A stretch of DNA of 64,000 nucleotides from JBOGUF01 sp050696075 (GTDB lineage: Bacteria; Chloroflexota; Chloroflexia; Thermomicrobiales; UBA6265). Where the stretch lies: the NCBI GenBank assembly GCA_050696075.1, contig JBOGUF010000045.1, positions 16,909 to 80,908 of the forward strand, given 5' to 3'. Below are positions 49,414 through 56,735 of this stretch, piece after piece. Under the pieces are notes generated by a model that saw nothing but the letters and a program-made list of their open reading frames with translations, ran no database searches and was not told the origin of the DNA. The translations under genes and the position numbers were made by a program. Numbering within the stretch: position 1 is the stretch's first letter; each line of letters opens with the position of its first letter.

Positions 49414-50286
49414 GTGCCATCACGATTCGGACTGGTTGCCGCGCTGAGCAAGGACGAAGCCGCTACCCTTGGCGCCGAGATTGAAGCCTGGTTGACGGAA
49501 CGCGGCTGCACCGTCGTTCCAGAGGCGCGGCTCGTTGGCCAAGAGCTCGAAACCGTCGACGCCATCATCGTGCTCGGTGGCGATGGCTTGATGATGCGCG
49601 CGGCCAATGCTTATCCGGACGTGCCGCTCCTCGGCATCAATTTTGGCAAGGTCGGCTTCTTGGCTCTGGTGGAACGACGAGCATGGCGGGAGGCAATGAG
49701 CTCGTTGCTCGCGGGCGAATATGCCATCCAAGAGGGCTCGACGTTGGCGGCCTCCATCATGCGTGCGGACGAGGAAACCTCGGCGGGCTGGTCAATCAAT
49801 GACGTCGTGATCCGCGGCGGCGTGCGCATGATCGACGTCGAGGTCTACATTGATGGCCATTACGTGAACACCTATCCCGGCGACGGTATGATCGTCGCGA
49901 CGCCCCGAGGGAGTACCGCCTATTGCATGGCCGCTGGCGGACCGATCCTCACCGCGGGCGTTCGAGGCTTCGCGATCGTTCCCATATCGTGTCACTCGCC
50001 GATCCGGACGCCGTTCGTCGTGTCGGAATCGGCACTGATCGAACTCTTGGTGGCGAATCGGCACGATGCGTCGCTCATTCTGGACGGCAGGCCGGTTGCT
50101 GATCTGGCGTTCAACGACGTCGTCAAGGTACGGCGGGGCCTACACAGCTTTCGTTTGATCTCCCTCGGCAACACCAACTTCTACGAGGCATTTCGTACGA
50201 AGTTCAATTTCCAGATTCGACCGGATGCGGTGCCAACGCGACGGCTGCAACGCGATTCGCCCTCGCTGACGTCCAGCGAAGGATAA
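49414..50286 (+). CDS. nadK: NAD kinase
   Basis: 290 residues. The catalytic GGDG motif is in IIVLGGDGLMMRAAN near residue 52, followed by LLGINFGKVGFLA, and the NAD-binding segment is TPRGSTAYCMAAGGPI near residue 170, with PISCHSPIRTPFVV after it. It phosphorylates NAD to NADP. GTG 49414 is the start. Its neighbour NrtR is a known type of NAD-metabolism regulator, so the pair likely forms one unit. The gene ends within a strong terminator at 50285-50309. Confidence 0.95.
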   Translation: MPSRFGLVAALSKDEAATLGAEIEAWLTERGCTVVPEARLVGQELETVDAIIVLGGDGLMMRAANAYPDVPLLGINFGKVGFLALVERRAWREAMSSLLAGEYAIQEGSTLAASIMRADEETSAGWSINDVVIRGGVRMIDVEVYIDGHYVNTYPGDGMIVATPRGSTAYCMAAGGPILTAGVRGFAIVPISCHSPIRTPFVVSESALIELLVANRHDASLILDGRPVADLAFNDVVKVRRGLHSFRLISLGNTNFYEAFRTKFNFQIRPDAVPTRRLQRDSPSLTSSEG

Positions 50287-50309
50287 AGGCGGGCCGTTAG
50301 CCCGCCTTT
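50285..50309. terminator. Bidirectional terminator between nadK and the convergent zinc-ribbon gene
   Basis: AAAGGCGGGC / GCCCGCCTTT form a perfect 10-bp stem with a 5-nt loop. Each direction ends in a short T-rich or A-rich flank. It lies between two convergent genes. Confidence 0.8.
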
Positions 50310-50334
50310 CCATGCCAGGTGAGAACGTCGGGCA

Positions 50335-51258
50335 CTACCGGCGATTGGACTTTCCGGCGCCAATGGGAAGTTCGGCCGCGGCGGACTGAGGCTCATCCGA
50401 CTCGGCGGTCAGATCCGCGTTCATCGTTTGCCCGTCCGTCCCGTTGGCGAGAACGCGGGCGCGTCCGTTGGATTTTCGACCATTCATCGACGCGAGCGCG
50501 CCGCCTTTGGCAGCCGATTGTTCGTCATCCGAGTGTCCTGCCGCTGGGAAAGAACCGGTGCGCTTCCAAGCCGCTGCCCTGGTGCGGCGGCGATCGAATG
50601 GGCGAATGGTCGCGGTCTCGCCGTCAGCAGTGACCACCGTCAGCGCCGCGACGGCGGGTTCAGGGGTCTCGGCTTCGGCGATCGAAGGCTCGTCCGTTAC
50701 TGCAGGAGTCATTGCAACGACGGGCGCGGCAACAGGTCGTGGCGCGCCCAAGGGCTTGCGCCGGCGGAGCGAAGGCGCCACCCAACGAGCGGCAGGCTCT
50801 TCAACCTTCTCCGGTTCGGCGGCTCGCTTACCACCCTGAACCTCGCCACAATATGGGCACATCGCCCATCGTAGATCGACGAGTCTGGCGCAGGCGACGC
50901 ATGGTTCACGGAGTTGTGCTTGGCAATGGGGGCAAAGGAGGAAGTCGTCCTCAACGTACCGCTGGCAGGACGAACAAAGCGGCAACTCTTCCAAGTCCTG
51001 AAGCAGATATTCTTCCTCCAGTGAGCGTTGAAATGCCTCGTCGAGCGACTCCTTCGGTCGCAGGATCATGTATAGCAGGACACCGGGAACGTTAAAGAGC
51101 ATGACCAACAGCGTCGAAAAGAGTTGAGTGACGACGCTTTTGCTGCGCGCCTCGATGTCGCGGTAGGCCCAAACGACCAACACGAACCAGAGCGCAACGA
51201 GATAGGCTCCCGAGAGCGCAATCAGGACTTGAACTGATCGCGCAACAATTGCTTCCAT
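50335..51258 (-). CDS. Membrane protein with double zinc ribbon and long disordered tail
   Basis: 307 residues. Two N-terminal membrane helices (VLIALSGAYLVALWFVLVVW; LFSTLLVMLFNVPGVLLYMI) precede a double zinc ribbon (LCSSCQRYVEDDFLLCPHCQ, then CVACARLVDLRWAMCPYCG). The last 150 residues are low-complexity, Ala/Pro/Arg-rich and probably disordered. It follows darA by about 40 bp on the same strand and may belong to the recR-tmk-darA operon. I recognise the domain types but no specific function. Confidence 0.8.
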   Translation of the reverse strand: MEAIVARSVQVLIALSGAYLVALWFVLVVWAYRDIEARSKSVVTQLFSTLLVMLFNVPGVLLYMILRPKESLDEAFQRSLEEEYLLQDLEELPLCSSCQRYVEDDFLLCPHCQAQLREPCVACARLVDLRWAMCPYCGEVQGGKRAAEPEKVEEPAARWVAPSLRRRKPLGAPRPVAAPVVAMTPAVTDEPSIAEAETPEPAVAALTVVTADGETATIRPFDRRRTRAAAWKRTGSFPAAGHSDDEQSAAKGGALASMNGRKSNGRARVLANGTDGQTMNADLTAESDEPQSAAAELPIGAGKSNRR

Positions 51259-51300
51259 GCCAATGCTTCCCCGCGACCCCGCCTGAGTCGTACCCGCGTC

Positions 51301-51633
51301 TCAGGCGACCCGCTCGTAACGCTCGACCTTCAGCACGAAGACCGTTGCGCCCCCCACCAAGACCTCGACGGGGTGAGACATGTAAAACTCGCCCGGCTCC
51401 ATGATCGGCATCAAGGGATTGACGAACTGCGTGCGGGCGTGACAGCTCTCCTTGACGATCCGCAGGACATCCGCGACGTACGCTTCTTGAACGCCGATCA
51501 ACAACGTCACGTTACTCTCTCGCAGAAAGCCACCCGCGCTGTTGATCTGCGTCGCCCGGTAGCCTCGCTTACTCAACGCCCGAAGAAGGGCCTCTGCGTC
51601 CTTCCCCTGGACCACCGCGATCATCAGTCTCAT
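51301..51633 (-). CDS. darA: Cyclic di-AMP receptor DarA/PstA-like
   Basis: 110 residues, the PII-like DUF970 family (DarA/PstA/YaaQ). It starts MRLMIAVVQGKDAEALLRAL, followed by SAGGFLRESNVTLLIGVQEA and ends PVEVLVGGATVFVLKVERYERV, each given in part. Known members bind c-di-AMP as trimers. ATG 51633 overlaps the tmk stop by 4 bp (ATGA), matching the tmk-darA gene order in Firmicutes. No diadenylate cyclase is visible in this window. Confidence 0.93.
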   Translation of the reverse strand: MRLMIAVVQGKDAEALLRALSKRGYRATQINSAGGFLRESNVTLLIGVQEAYVADVLRIVKESCHARTQFVNPLMPIMEPGEFYMSHPVEVLVGGATVFVLKVERYERVA

Positions 51634-52316
51634 GCGTCCGAAGCGACCCTCTTCATCGTGGGTCGGTCAAGGACCGAGTGCCGTTTGCCAATGAGCCCAG
51701 ATCGGCTCGCTACTGCTTCAACGACCTGCCGGGCCACATCGCGCGGCTCTCCTGTTGCGTCGATCACCGCCCACCCTGCAGGATCCATGGCGGCCAATTC
51801 GAGGAACCGAGACCGCACCCGTTCGTGAAACTCCACTTCGGCGAGATCGATCCGATTGACGTCGGACCCTGACTGCATTCGACGCCGCAAGCCAACCTCC
51901 ACCGGGAGATCAAGCAAGAGACGCACGTCTGGCCGCAATCCACCGATCGCCAAGTCCTGTATGGCTTCGAGCTGCCTCGTCGGCAACCCGCGCCCTCCGC
52001 CCTGATACGCCAGCGTCGAATCAACGAACCGATCGCAGATCACCACTTTGCCGTCCGTCAGCGCTGGGCGGATCAGTTCACCGACGTGTTGGGCGCGCGC
52101 GGCGGTGAGGAGCAACGCCTCGGTCTCAGCCAGCATAGCATAGTTACCCTCGTCCAACAGAATGCGGCGAATCTGCTCCCCGATCGACGTTCCTCCCGGT
52201 TCCCGCGTCTCGACGACGTCGTATCCCTCGCTACGCAGGACCTCTGCAAGCAATCGCGCCTGGGTCGATTTGCCCCCACCTTCGGGTCCCTCGAACGTCA
52301 GAAACGTCCCGCGCAC
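51630..52316 (-). CDS. tmk: Thymidylate kinase
   Basis: 228 residues. Walker A FEGPEGGGKSTQARLLAEVL near residue 9, the DRx motif VVICDRFVDSTLAYQGGGRG near 95 and a LID region around RRRMQSGSDVNRIDLAEVEF identify Tmk. It phosphorylates dTMP to dTDP. It lies 3 bp after the R3H-ATPase gene's stop and overlaps darA by 4 bp. The C-terminus is about 15 residues longer than typical. Confidence 0.95.
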   Translation of the reverse strand: MRGTFLTFEGPEGGGKSTQARLLAEVLRSEGYDVVETREPGGTSIGEQIRRILLDEGNYAMLAETEALLLTAARAQHVGELIRPALTDGKVVICDRFVDSTLAYQGGGRGLPTRQLEAIQDLAIGGLRPDVRLLLDLPVEVGLRRRMQSGSDVNRIDLAEVEFHERVRSRFLELAAMDPAGWAVIDATGEPRDVARQVVEAVASRSGLIGKRHSVLDRPTMKRVASDA

Positions 52317-52319
52317 GGC

Positions 52320-54179
52320 CTACTGCACGCCCTGGCGATAGATCTCGACGCGCCGATGCGGCTCCTTGCCTCGACTTCGTGACCCAAGGTTGTACCGATC
52401 GGCGAGTTGATGCTGAACTCGTCTCACGTACGAATCCCGGGGGGCCAACGCGATCGCTGGCGACCCATCGATCACGGCGCTGATCGCTTCTTCGGCCTCC
52501 AGAATCGCCGCGGTCATCCCATCCGCGGGCTCGCCTTCGGGCACTTGCTCGTGCTTCGCCTCTGAATCACTGCCGCGACTTCCCGGCGGCAGGAGCGACG
52601 ACAAGACGTTGGCCATCTGTTGGCCGGTATTCGATCGCAGGACGTACACCGCGGTGCCTCGGGTTTCCGCCTCGCGCAGCGGCTGTGGCTTCCGCCGGAA
52701 GTAGTTCTTGAGCGTCAGGACGAGATCGGCGTCCCGTAGATCACGGACAATGACGGCCGGCACGCCAAGTTGACCGATTACCGATTCCAGTCGATTGCGG
52801 CTGACTCCAAACGGATAGATCCGGAGCGGCTTCTCTTCTGTGCCTCGGCCACGGGGCAACGTTGGAGCCACGACCGGACTCGTTAGATCCTCCGCCTCTT
52901 GCTCACCTGGCGAGTCCTGACCGCGCGGCGCACGCCCCTGCTGACGGGAACGGATATCGACGATGCCCCGCCTTGGTTCCGCCATCGCTTGGGGGTTGGC
53001 TCGCGCCGAGACGGCAGGATCACGCCGCGCCTCTTCCGTCGTGGTGACGTCGACCTCGCCGTCCTCGTTACGCCGGCGGATCTCCGCCCGTACCGGCGCC
53101 CCGCGCAGCACGGCATCGACCGTGGCGGCTACGTCGCGATGAACCGCGACCTCGTCCCGACTAATGATCTCGACCATGACGCCAAACGTCGGCGGAGCCT
53201 TCCGTTCCAAAATCGACTTCTGCGTGCCGCGCCGGCGCGCTTCCTCGTCGGACAGGGTGACCGACTGAATGCCGCCAATCAGGTCCGACAACGTCGGATT
53301 GAGCATGAGATTTTCCAGCGTGTTGCCATGGGCCGTGCCGATCAGTTGCACGCCCCGCTCGGCGATCGTGCGCGCCGCGACCGCCTCGAGTTCCGTCCCG
53401 ATTTCATCGATGACGATGACTTCGGGCATATGGTTCTCGACCGCTTCGATCATCACGGCATGCTGAGCAGTCGGCGTTGGCACTTGCATCCGCCGGGCGC
53501 GACCGATTGCCGGGTGAGGAATATCCCCATCGCCGGCGATCTCGTTGCTGGTGTCCACCACGACCACGCGTTTGTGCAGGTCGTCCGCGAGCACGCGCGC
53601 CGTCTCGCGCAGCATCGTCGTCTTGCCGACGCCGGGGCGGCCGACCAAAAGCACGCTCTGGCCCGACTCGATCAAGTCGCTGATGATCGCGATGGTCCCG
53701 TAGACGGCCCGACCGATCCGGCAGGTCAAGCCGACGATGTCGCCCTGACGATTACGGATCGCGGAGATCCGATGGAGCGTACGTTCGATACCGGCGCGGT
53801 TGTCGTCTCCGAATTGTCCGACGCGCTCCGCGACATGGCGCAGCTCATCGCGTGTGACGTCGTGATCGGAGAGGAGAAACTCTTCATCGCCTTGAAACCG
53901 CGCCTCAGGCGGCCGCCCGAGGTCCAACACAATCTCTATAAGGCCGCCACGATGCCGTTCGCGCTGCAAAGCGTCGATCGCCTCGGCCATCGACCGTGGC
54001 AATACACCCAGCAGGTCCTCCAGATTGTCGGTGATCTCGCGTTCGTAGAGCTTGCGATCGTAGAGGTCGTCGTGCATATGAGGCATGCTCGTCAATCGAA
54101 ACTCCTCAAGGACGGAGGCGTCGCAAGGGATCGACGCCAGCACAGCGGGAACCGAAGGGGCTGGCGAACTCGTCGCCAC
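52320..54179 (-). CDS. ycf45-type AAA ATPase with R3H domain
   Basis: 619 residues. The N-terminal half is an AAA ATPase like SpoIIIAA/ycf45: LLVGRPGVGKTTMLRETARV near residue 172, VVVVDTSNEIAGDGDIPHPA and EVIVIDEIGTELEAVAARTI. The C-terminal R3H nucleic-acid-binding motif (RRVQHQLADRYNLGSRSRG) lies in the last 40 residues. A disordered Arg/Glu-rich linker occupies about 375-440. The frame starts at GTG 54179; a TTG at 54095 with GAGGAG upstream or ATG 54086 may be the true start. It sits directly upstream of tmk. Confidence 0.88.
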   Translation of the reverse strand: MATSSPAPSVPAVLASIPCDASVLEEFRLTSMPHMHDDLYDRKLYEREITDNLEDLLGVLPRSMAEAIDALQRERHRGGLIEIVLDLGRPPEARFQGDEEFLLSDHDVTRDELRHVAERVGQFGDDNRAGIERTLHRISAIRNRQGDIVGLTCRIGRAVYGTIAIISDLIESGQSVLLVGRPGVGKTTMLRETARVLADDLHKRVVVVDTSNEIAGDGDIPHPAIGRARRMQVPTPTAQHAVMIEAVENHMPEVIVIDEIGTELEAVAARTIAERGVQLIGTAHGNTLENLMLNPTLSDLIGGIQSVTLSDEEARRRGTQKSILERKAPPTFGVMVEIISRDEVAVHRDVAATVDAVLRGAPVRAEIRRRNEDGEVDVTTTEEARRDPAVSARANPQAMAEPRRGIVDIRSRQQGRAPRGQDSPGEQEAEDLTSPVVAPTLPRGRGTEEKPLRIYPFGVSRNRLESVIGQLGVPAVIVRDLRDADLVLTLKNYFRRKPQPLREAETRGTAVYVLRSNTGQQMANVLSSLLPPGSRGSDSEAKHEQVPEGEPADGMTAAILEAEEAISAVIDGSPAIALAPRDSYVRRVQHQLADRYNLGSRSRGKEPHRRVEIYRQGVQ

Positions 54180-54199
54180 GCCCGACGCGCGGCGAGCCG

Positions 54200-55378
54200 T
54201 TAGGTCGCCGCCTCATCTGGCGGTCGGCTTTGCAGGAAGGATGGTACGCGCTTTGGCATTTTTTCATTCACCTCCGTGTGAAAGACCACTGATTCCGTCG
54301 CGGGTATGCGCACGTTTGCCGTTGTGTATTTCAGGTGCAGTTCCTGTTCCAGTATCGAAACGAATCCGCGCCGCTCCAAGAATGTGTCTGCCTCCATCTG
54401 GTAGCCGCGAACCGCGCAATAGATCTGCCGCGTAGGTCGCCCGTCTACCAATCGCGAAAGCACGCCGTCAAGAAGCAATTCAAGGGTGTCTCGTCGTTCA
54501 GGGTGATAAAGCAACTCCAGAATATGCGCGCAGCCCAAGGTCAGCACGCGGGCATAACCGACGACGTGATGACCGTCCTCGATCAACCACCCGGCCGCCT
54601 CGGTCCCCGGTTGCACCTCGAACCGGGTCTTGACATCCCATCGATGGCTGGTGAAAGCTTCCGCATACTGCACTTGGCGCGGCACCGCGACGTTGTAGAG
54701 CTGGTGTATGGCCCAGGTATCGGACTGTTCCTGGGATCGGAGTCCCGCCCCTTGCGCCAGTGCTTTCGGCGTTCGCGCCAGGAAGACCGTCTCTGTCGCG
54801 TACGGCGCGAAGCCAACCGCCTTCAACGATTGGACCACCGGCGTTTCGCGTACCGCCCGTGCATAGAGCCGCTTGACGCCACGCGAGCCGGCTGTAACGG
54901 TCGCCTGCGCCACCAGATCTTCCCAGACGAGCACAGCATCTTCGGCGGCGGTCGCCGCGCCCAGCGCGATCAACTGCCATCGTTGGTCGGGCGCGTTCGA
55001 TTGAAAGTGCGCAAAGCCGACCATTGCGTCGGAGGCATGCGCCACAAAGAACCGCGGCTTCGCGCGTCCGCTCGTCGCCAGCGCAGCCGCTGCCGATCGC
55101 AACGGGCTGTACGGAGTGAGATGAACTTCAGGCTGATTCAGTCGGACCACCGTCCGCATACCGCGCACGGCCGGCAGATCCAGTAGCCGAACGCCACGCA
55201 CGCGTACCCGCGGCCTGGATCGATACGAGTCCTGGCGCTCTTCCTCAGGAGGCATTCCGTCTGATTCAGGCTCAAGGGCAGTCACGATGGTCGAGGAAGC
55301 GGTCGCTGTCGCATCCTCCCGCGGGGTCGAGGCGGGCTGCAATCGAGTCTCGCCAAGCGCCTTCGAGATCTCCATCAT
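54200..55378 (-). CDS. Tandem GNAT-like acetyltransferase
   Basis: 392 residues. Two GNAT-like halves are seen: the first around 60-210 (RVRGVRLLDLPAVRGMRTVV, RFFVAHASDAMVGFAHFQS, VKRLYARAVRETPVVQSLKAVGFAP in part), the second around 215-350 (HHVVGYARVLTLGCAHILEL, FLERRGFVSILEQEL). The N-terminal 55 residues are disordered. The acceptor is unknown. It lies between recR and the R3H ATPase on the same strand, likely in their operon (37 bp from recR, 20 bp to the next gene). Confidence 0.78.
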   Translation of the reverse strand: MMEISKALGETRLQPASTPREDATATASSTIVTALEPESDGMPPEEERQDSYRSRPRVRVRGVRLLDLPAVRGMRTVVRLNQPEVHLTPYSPLRSAAAALATSGRAKPRFFVAHASDAMVGFAHFQSNAPDQRWQLIALGAATAAEDAVLVWEDLVAQATVTAGSRGVKRLYARAVRETPVVQSLKAVGFAPYATETVFLARTPKALAQGAGLRSQEQSDTWAIHQLYNVAVPRQVQYAEAFTSHRWDVKTRFEVQPGTEAAGWLIEDGHHVVGYARVLTLGCAHILELLYHPERRDTLELLLDGVLSRLVDGRPTRQIYCAVRGYQMEADTFLERRGFVSILEQELHLKYTTANVRIPATESVVFHTEVNEKMPKRVPSFLQSRPPDEAAT

Positions 55379-55415
55379 CTTCGATTCTACCGTTCAAACA
55401 CGCCATCCGCAATGC

Positions 55416-56021
55416 TTAGAGCGCTCGCCGACCAACGAGTGCTCGACCCAGGGTCACCTCGTCCGCGTACTCAAGATCACCGCCGACTGGCAGTCCGCTG
55501 GCTGGGCGGGTGACATTCACGCCCAATGGCACGAGAAGCCGGTGTAGATACGTGGCAGTGGCCTCGCCCGGGATGTCCAAATTGGTGGCCAGAATGACTT
55601 CGTCGGGACGTTCTCCCCGAATACGCTTCAACAATTCCTGGATCTTCAGTCTTTCCGGGCCGATACCGTCGATAGGAGAAATTGCACCATGCAAGACGTG
55701 ATAGCGCCCTTTGAACTGTCCAGTCCGTTCGAGGGCAGCGACATCGAGCGGTTCCTCAACCACACAGATCGCCCCGTCGCGCCCCGGATCCGCGCAGACG
55801 GCGCAGGGGTCGCCTTCGGTGATGTTGAAACAGTTCGAACAGAGGCGGACCCGTTCCTTCACCTCGAGAATGGCCTCAGCCAGTCCGTTGGCGTCCTCCG
55901 CGGTGGCACGCAAGAGAAAGTAGGCCAGGCGAGAGGCGGTCTTGGGACCAATCCCTGGGAGCTTTGCAAATTCGTCGATCAGTCGCGCGACGGGTCGCGC
56001 GGTCACGTGAGAACTCTGCAT
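55416..56021 (-). CDS. recR: Recombination protein RecR
   Basis: 201 residues. The HhH region KLPGIGPKTASRLAYFLLRA, the C4 zinc finger (CSNCFNITEGDPCAVC) and the Toprim domain (ICVVEEPLDVAALERTGQF, then LATNLDIPGEATATYLHRLL, each in part) are all present. With RecO (43.7 kb) and RecF it loads RecA at gaps. ATG 56021 is chosen; the frame begins with TTG one codon earlier. It is first in the run recR-GNAT-R3H-tmk-darA. dnaX and ybaB, its usual upstream neighbours, are absent. Confidence 0.95.
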   Translation of the reverse strand: MQSSHVTARPVARLIDEFAKLPGIGPKTASRLAYFLLRATAEDANGLAEAILEVKERVRLCSNCFNITEGDPCAVCADPGRDGAICVVEEPLDVAALERTGQFKGRYHVLHGAISPIDGIGPERLKIQELLKRIRGERPDEVILATNLDIPGEATATYLHRLLVPLGVNVTRPASGLPVGGDLEYADEVTLGRALVGRRAL

Positions 56022-56346
56022 CAAGGCCCGGCCCTACGAGTCGGCACGTCGTTCGTCGGCGCCCCCCGCTGATCGTCGCCACGGCATGCGGACGAATGTT
56101 CCATTTTACCATGTTCCTCGCGAATTCACCGAGCTTTGTCGGCAGAATGTGCATTGATTGCTACGCAGATCGGCCCGACTTCATGTCCACTGATCGCTTG
56201 CCATTGCGTTGGGGGCAAAGCTCTGATAGTGTGTGGGCGTCGCGAAACGTGCACACGCCGATTTCGCCTGGCGGGCACCCCGGCGCAGTTTGGCCGCGCC
56301 TTGCTCGATGGGTGCATCCGGGCTCATCGTGCGAGGGAGGTTACCC
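56022..56346. other. Intergenic region between divergent recR and the zinc-ribbon gene
   Basis: About 325 bp with no convincing coding frame. It must hold the recR promoter on the minus strand and that of the small zinc-ribbon gene on the plus strand, but no near-consensus -35/-10 pair stands out. A ribosome site (GGGAGG, 56335-56340) serves the gene at 56347. Confidence 0.5.
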
Positions 56347-56646
56347 GTGGAGTTCGAGGACCAGACGCTGACTTGCCGCGAGTGCAGTCAACCATTCACG
56401 TGGACAGCCGGCGAGCAGTCCTTCTACCAAGAAAAAGGGCTGACGAACATCCCCGCCCGCTGTCCGTCTTGCCGCTCAAATCGCAAAGCCCGGTTGGGTC
56501 TGCAAGAACGGGTCCAGTCCGAGGTAACGTGCGCCGAGTGTGGCCAAACGACAACCGTTCCGTTTGTTCCGCGCAACGGCAACCCGGTCTATTGTTCTCG
56601 ATGCTTTGAGCGGGTGCGAGCGTCTCGTTCTGTCGCCACCATGTGA
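56347..56646 (+). CDS. Small zinc-ribbon protein (two CxxC pairs twice)
   Basis: 99 residues. The N-terminal ribbon is LTCRECSQPFTWTAGEQSFY ... RCPSCRSNRKAR and the second VTCAECGQTTTVPF ... YCSRCFERV, so eight cysteines form two zinc sites. It resembles the widespread 'probable zinc-binding domain' proteins that include a CxxC...GEQxFY motif. GTG 56347 is chosen: GGGAGG lies 6 nt upstream. It is a single-gene unit closed by a strong terminator at 56659-56712. Function unknown. Confidence 0.85.
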   Translation: MEFEDQTLTCRECSQPFTWTAGEQSFYQEKGLTNIPARCPSCRSNRKARLGLQERVQSEVTCAECGQTTTVPFVPRNGNPVYCSRCFERVRASRSVATM

Positions 56647-56658
56647 ACGCAATTGGGT

Positions 56659-56712
56659 GAGACGGCCGATCCTGGGGACCGTGCCGACCGTCCCCGGGGC
56701 GGTCTCTTTTTT
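56659..56712 (+). terminator. Rho-independent terminator after the zinc-ribbon gene
   Basis: An outer stem GAGAC-GCC / GGC-GTCTC (one mismatch) encloses an inner GGGGAC/GTCCCC stem and is followed by six T residues (56707-56712). It separates this gene from the convergent ftsK. Confidence 0.8.
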
Positions 56713-56735
56713 CATGCCTGTTCGGCGGAACCGGT

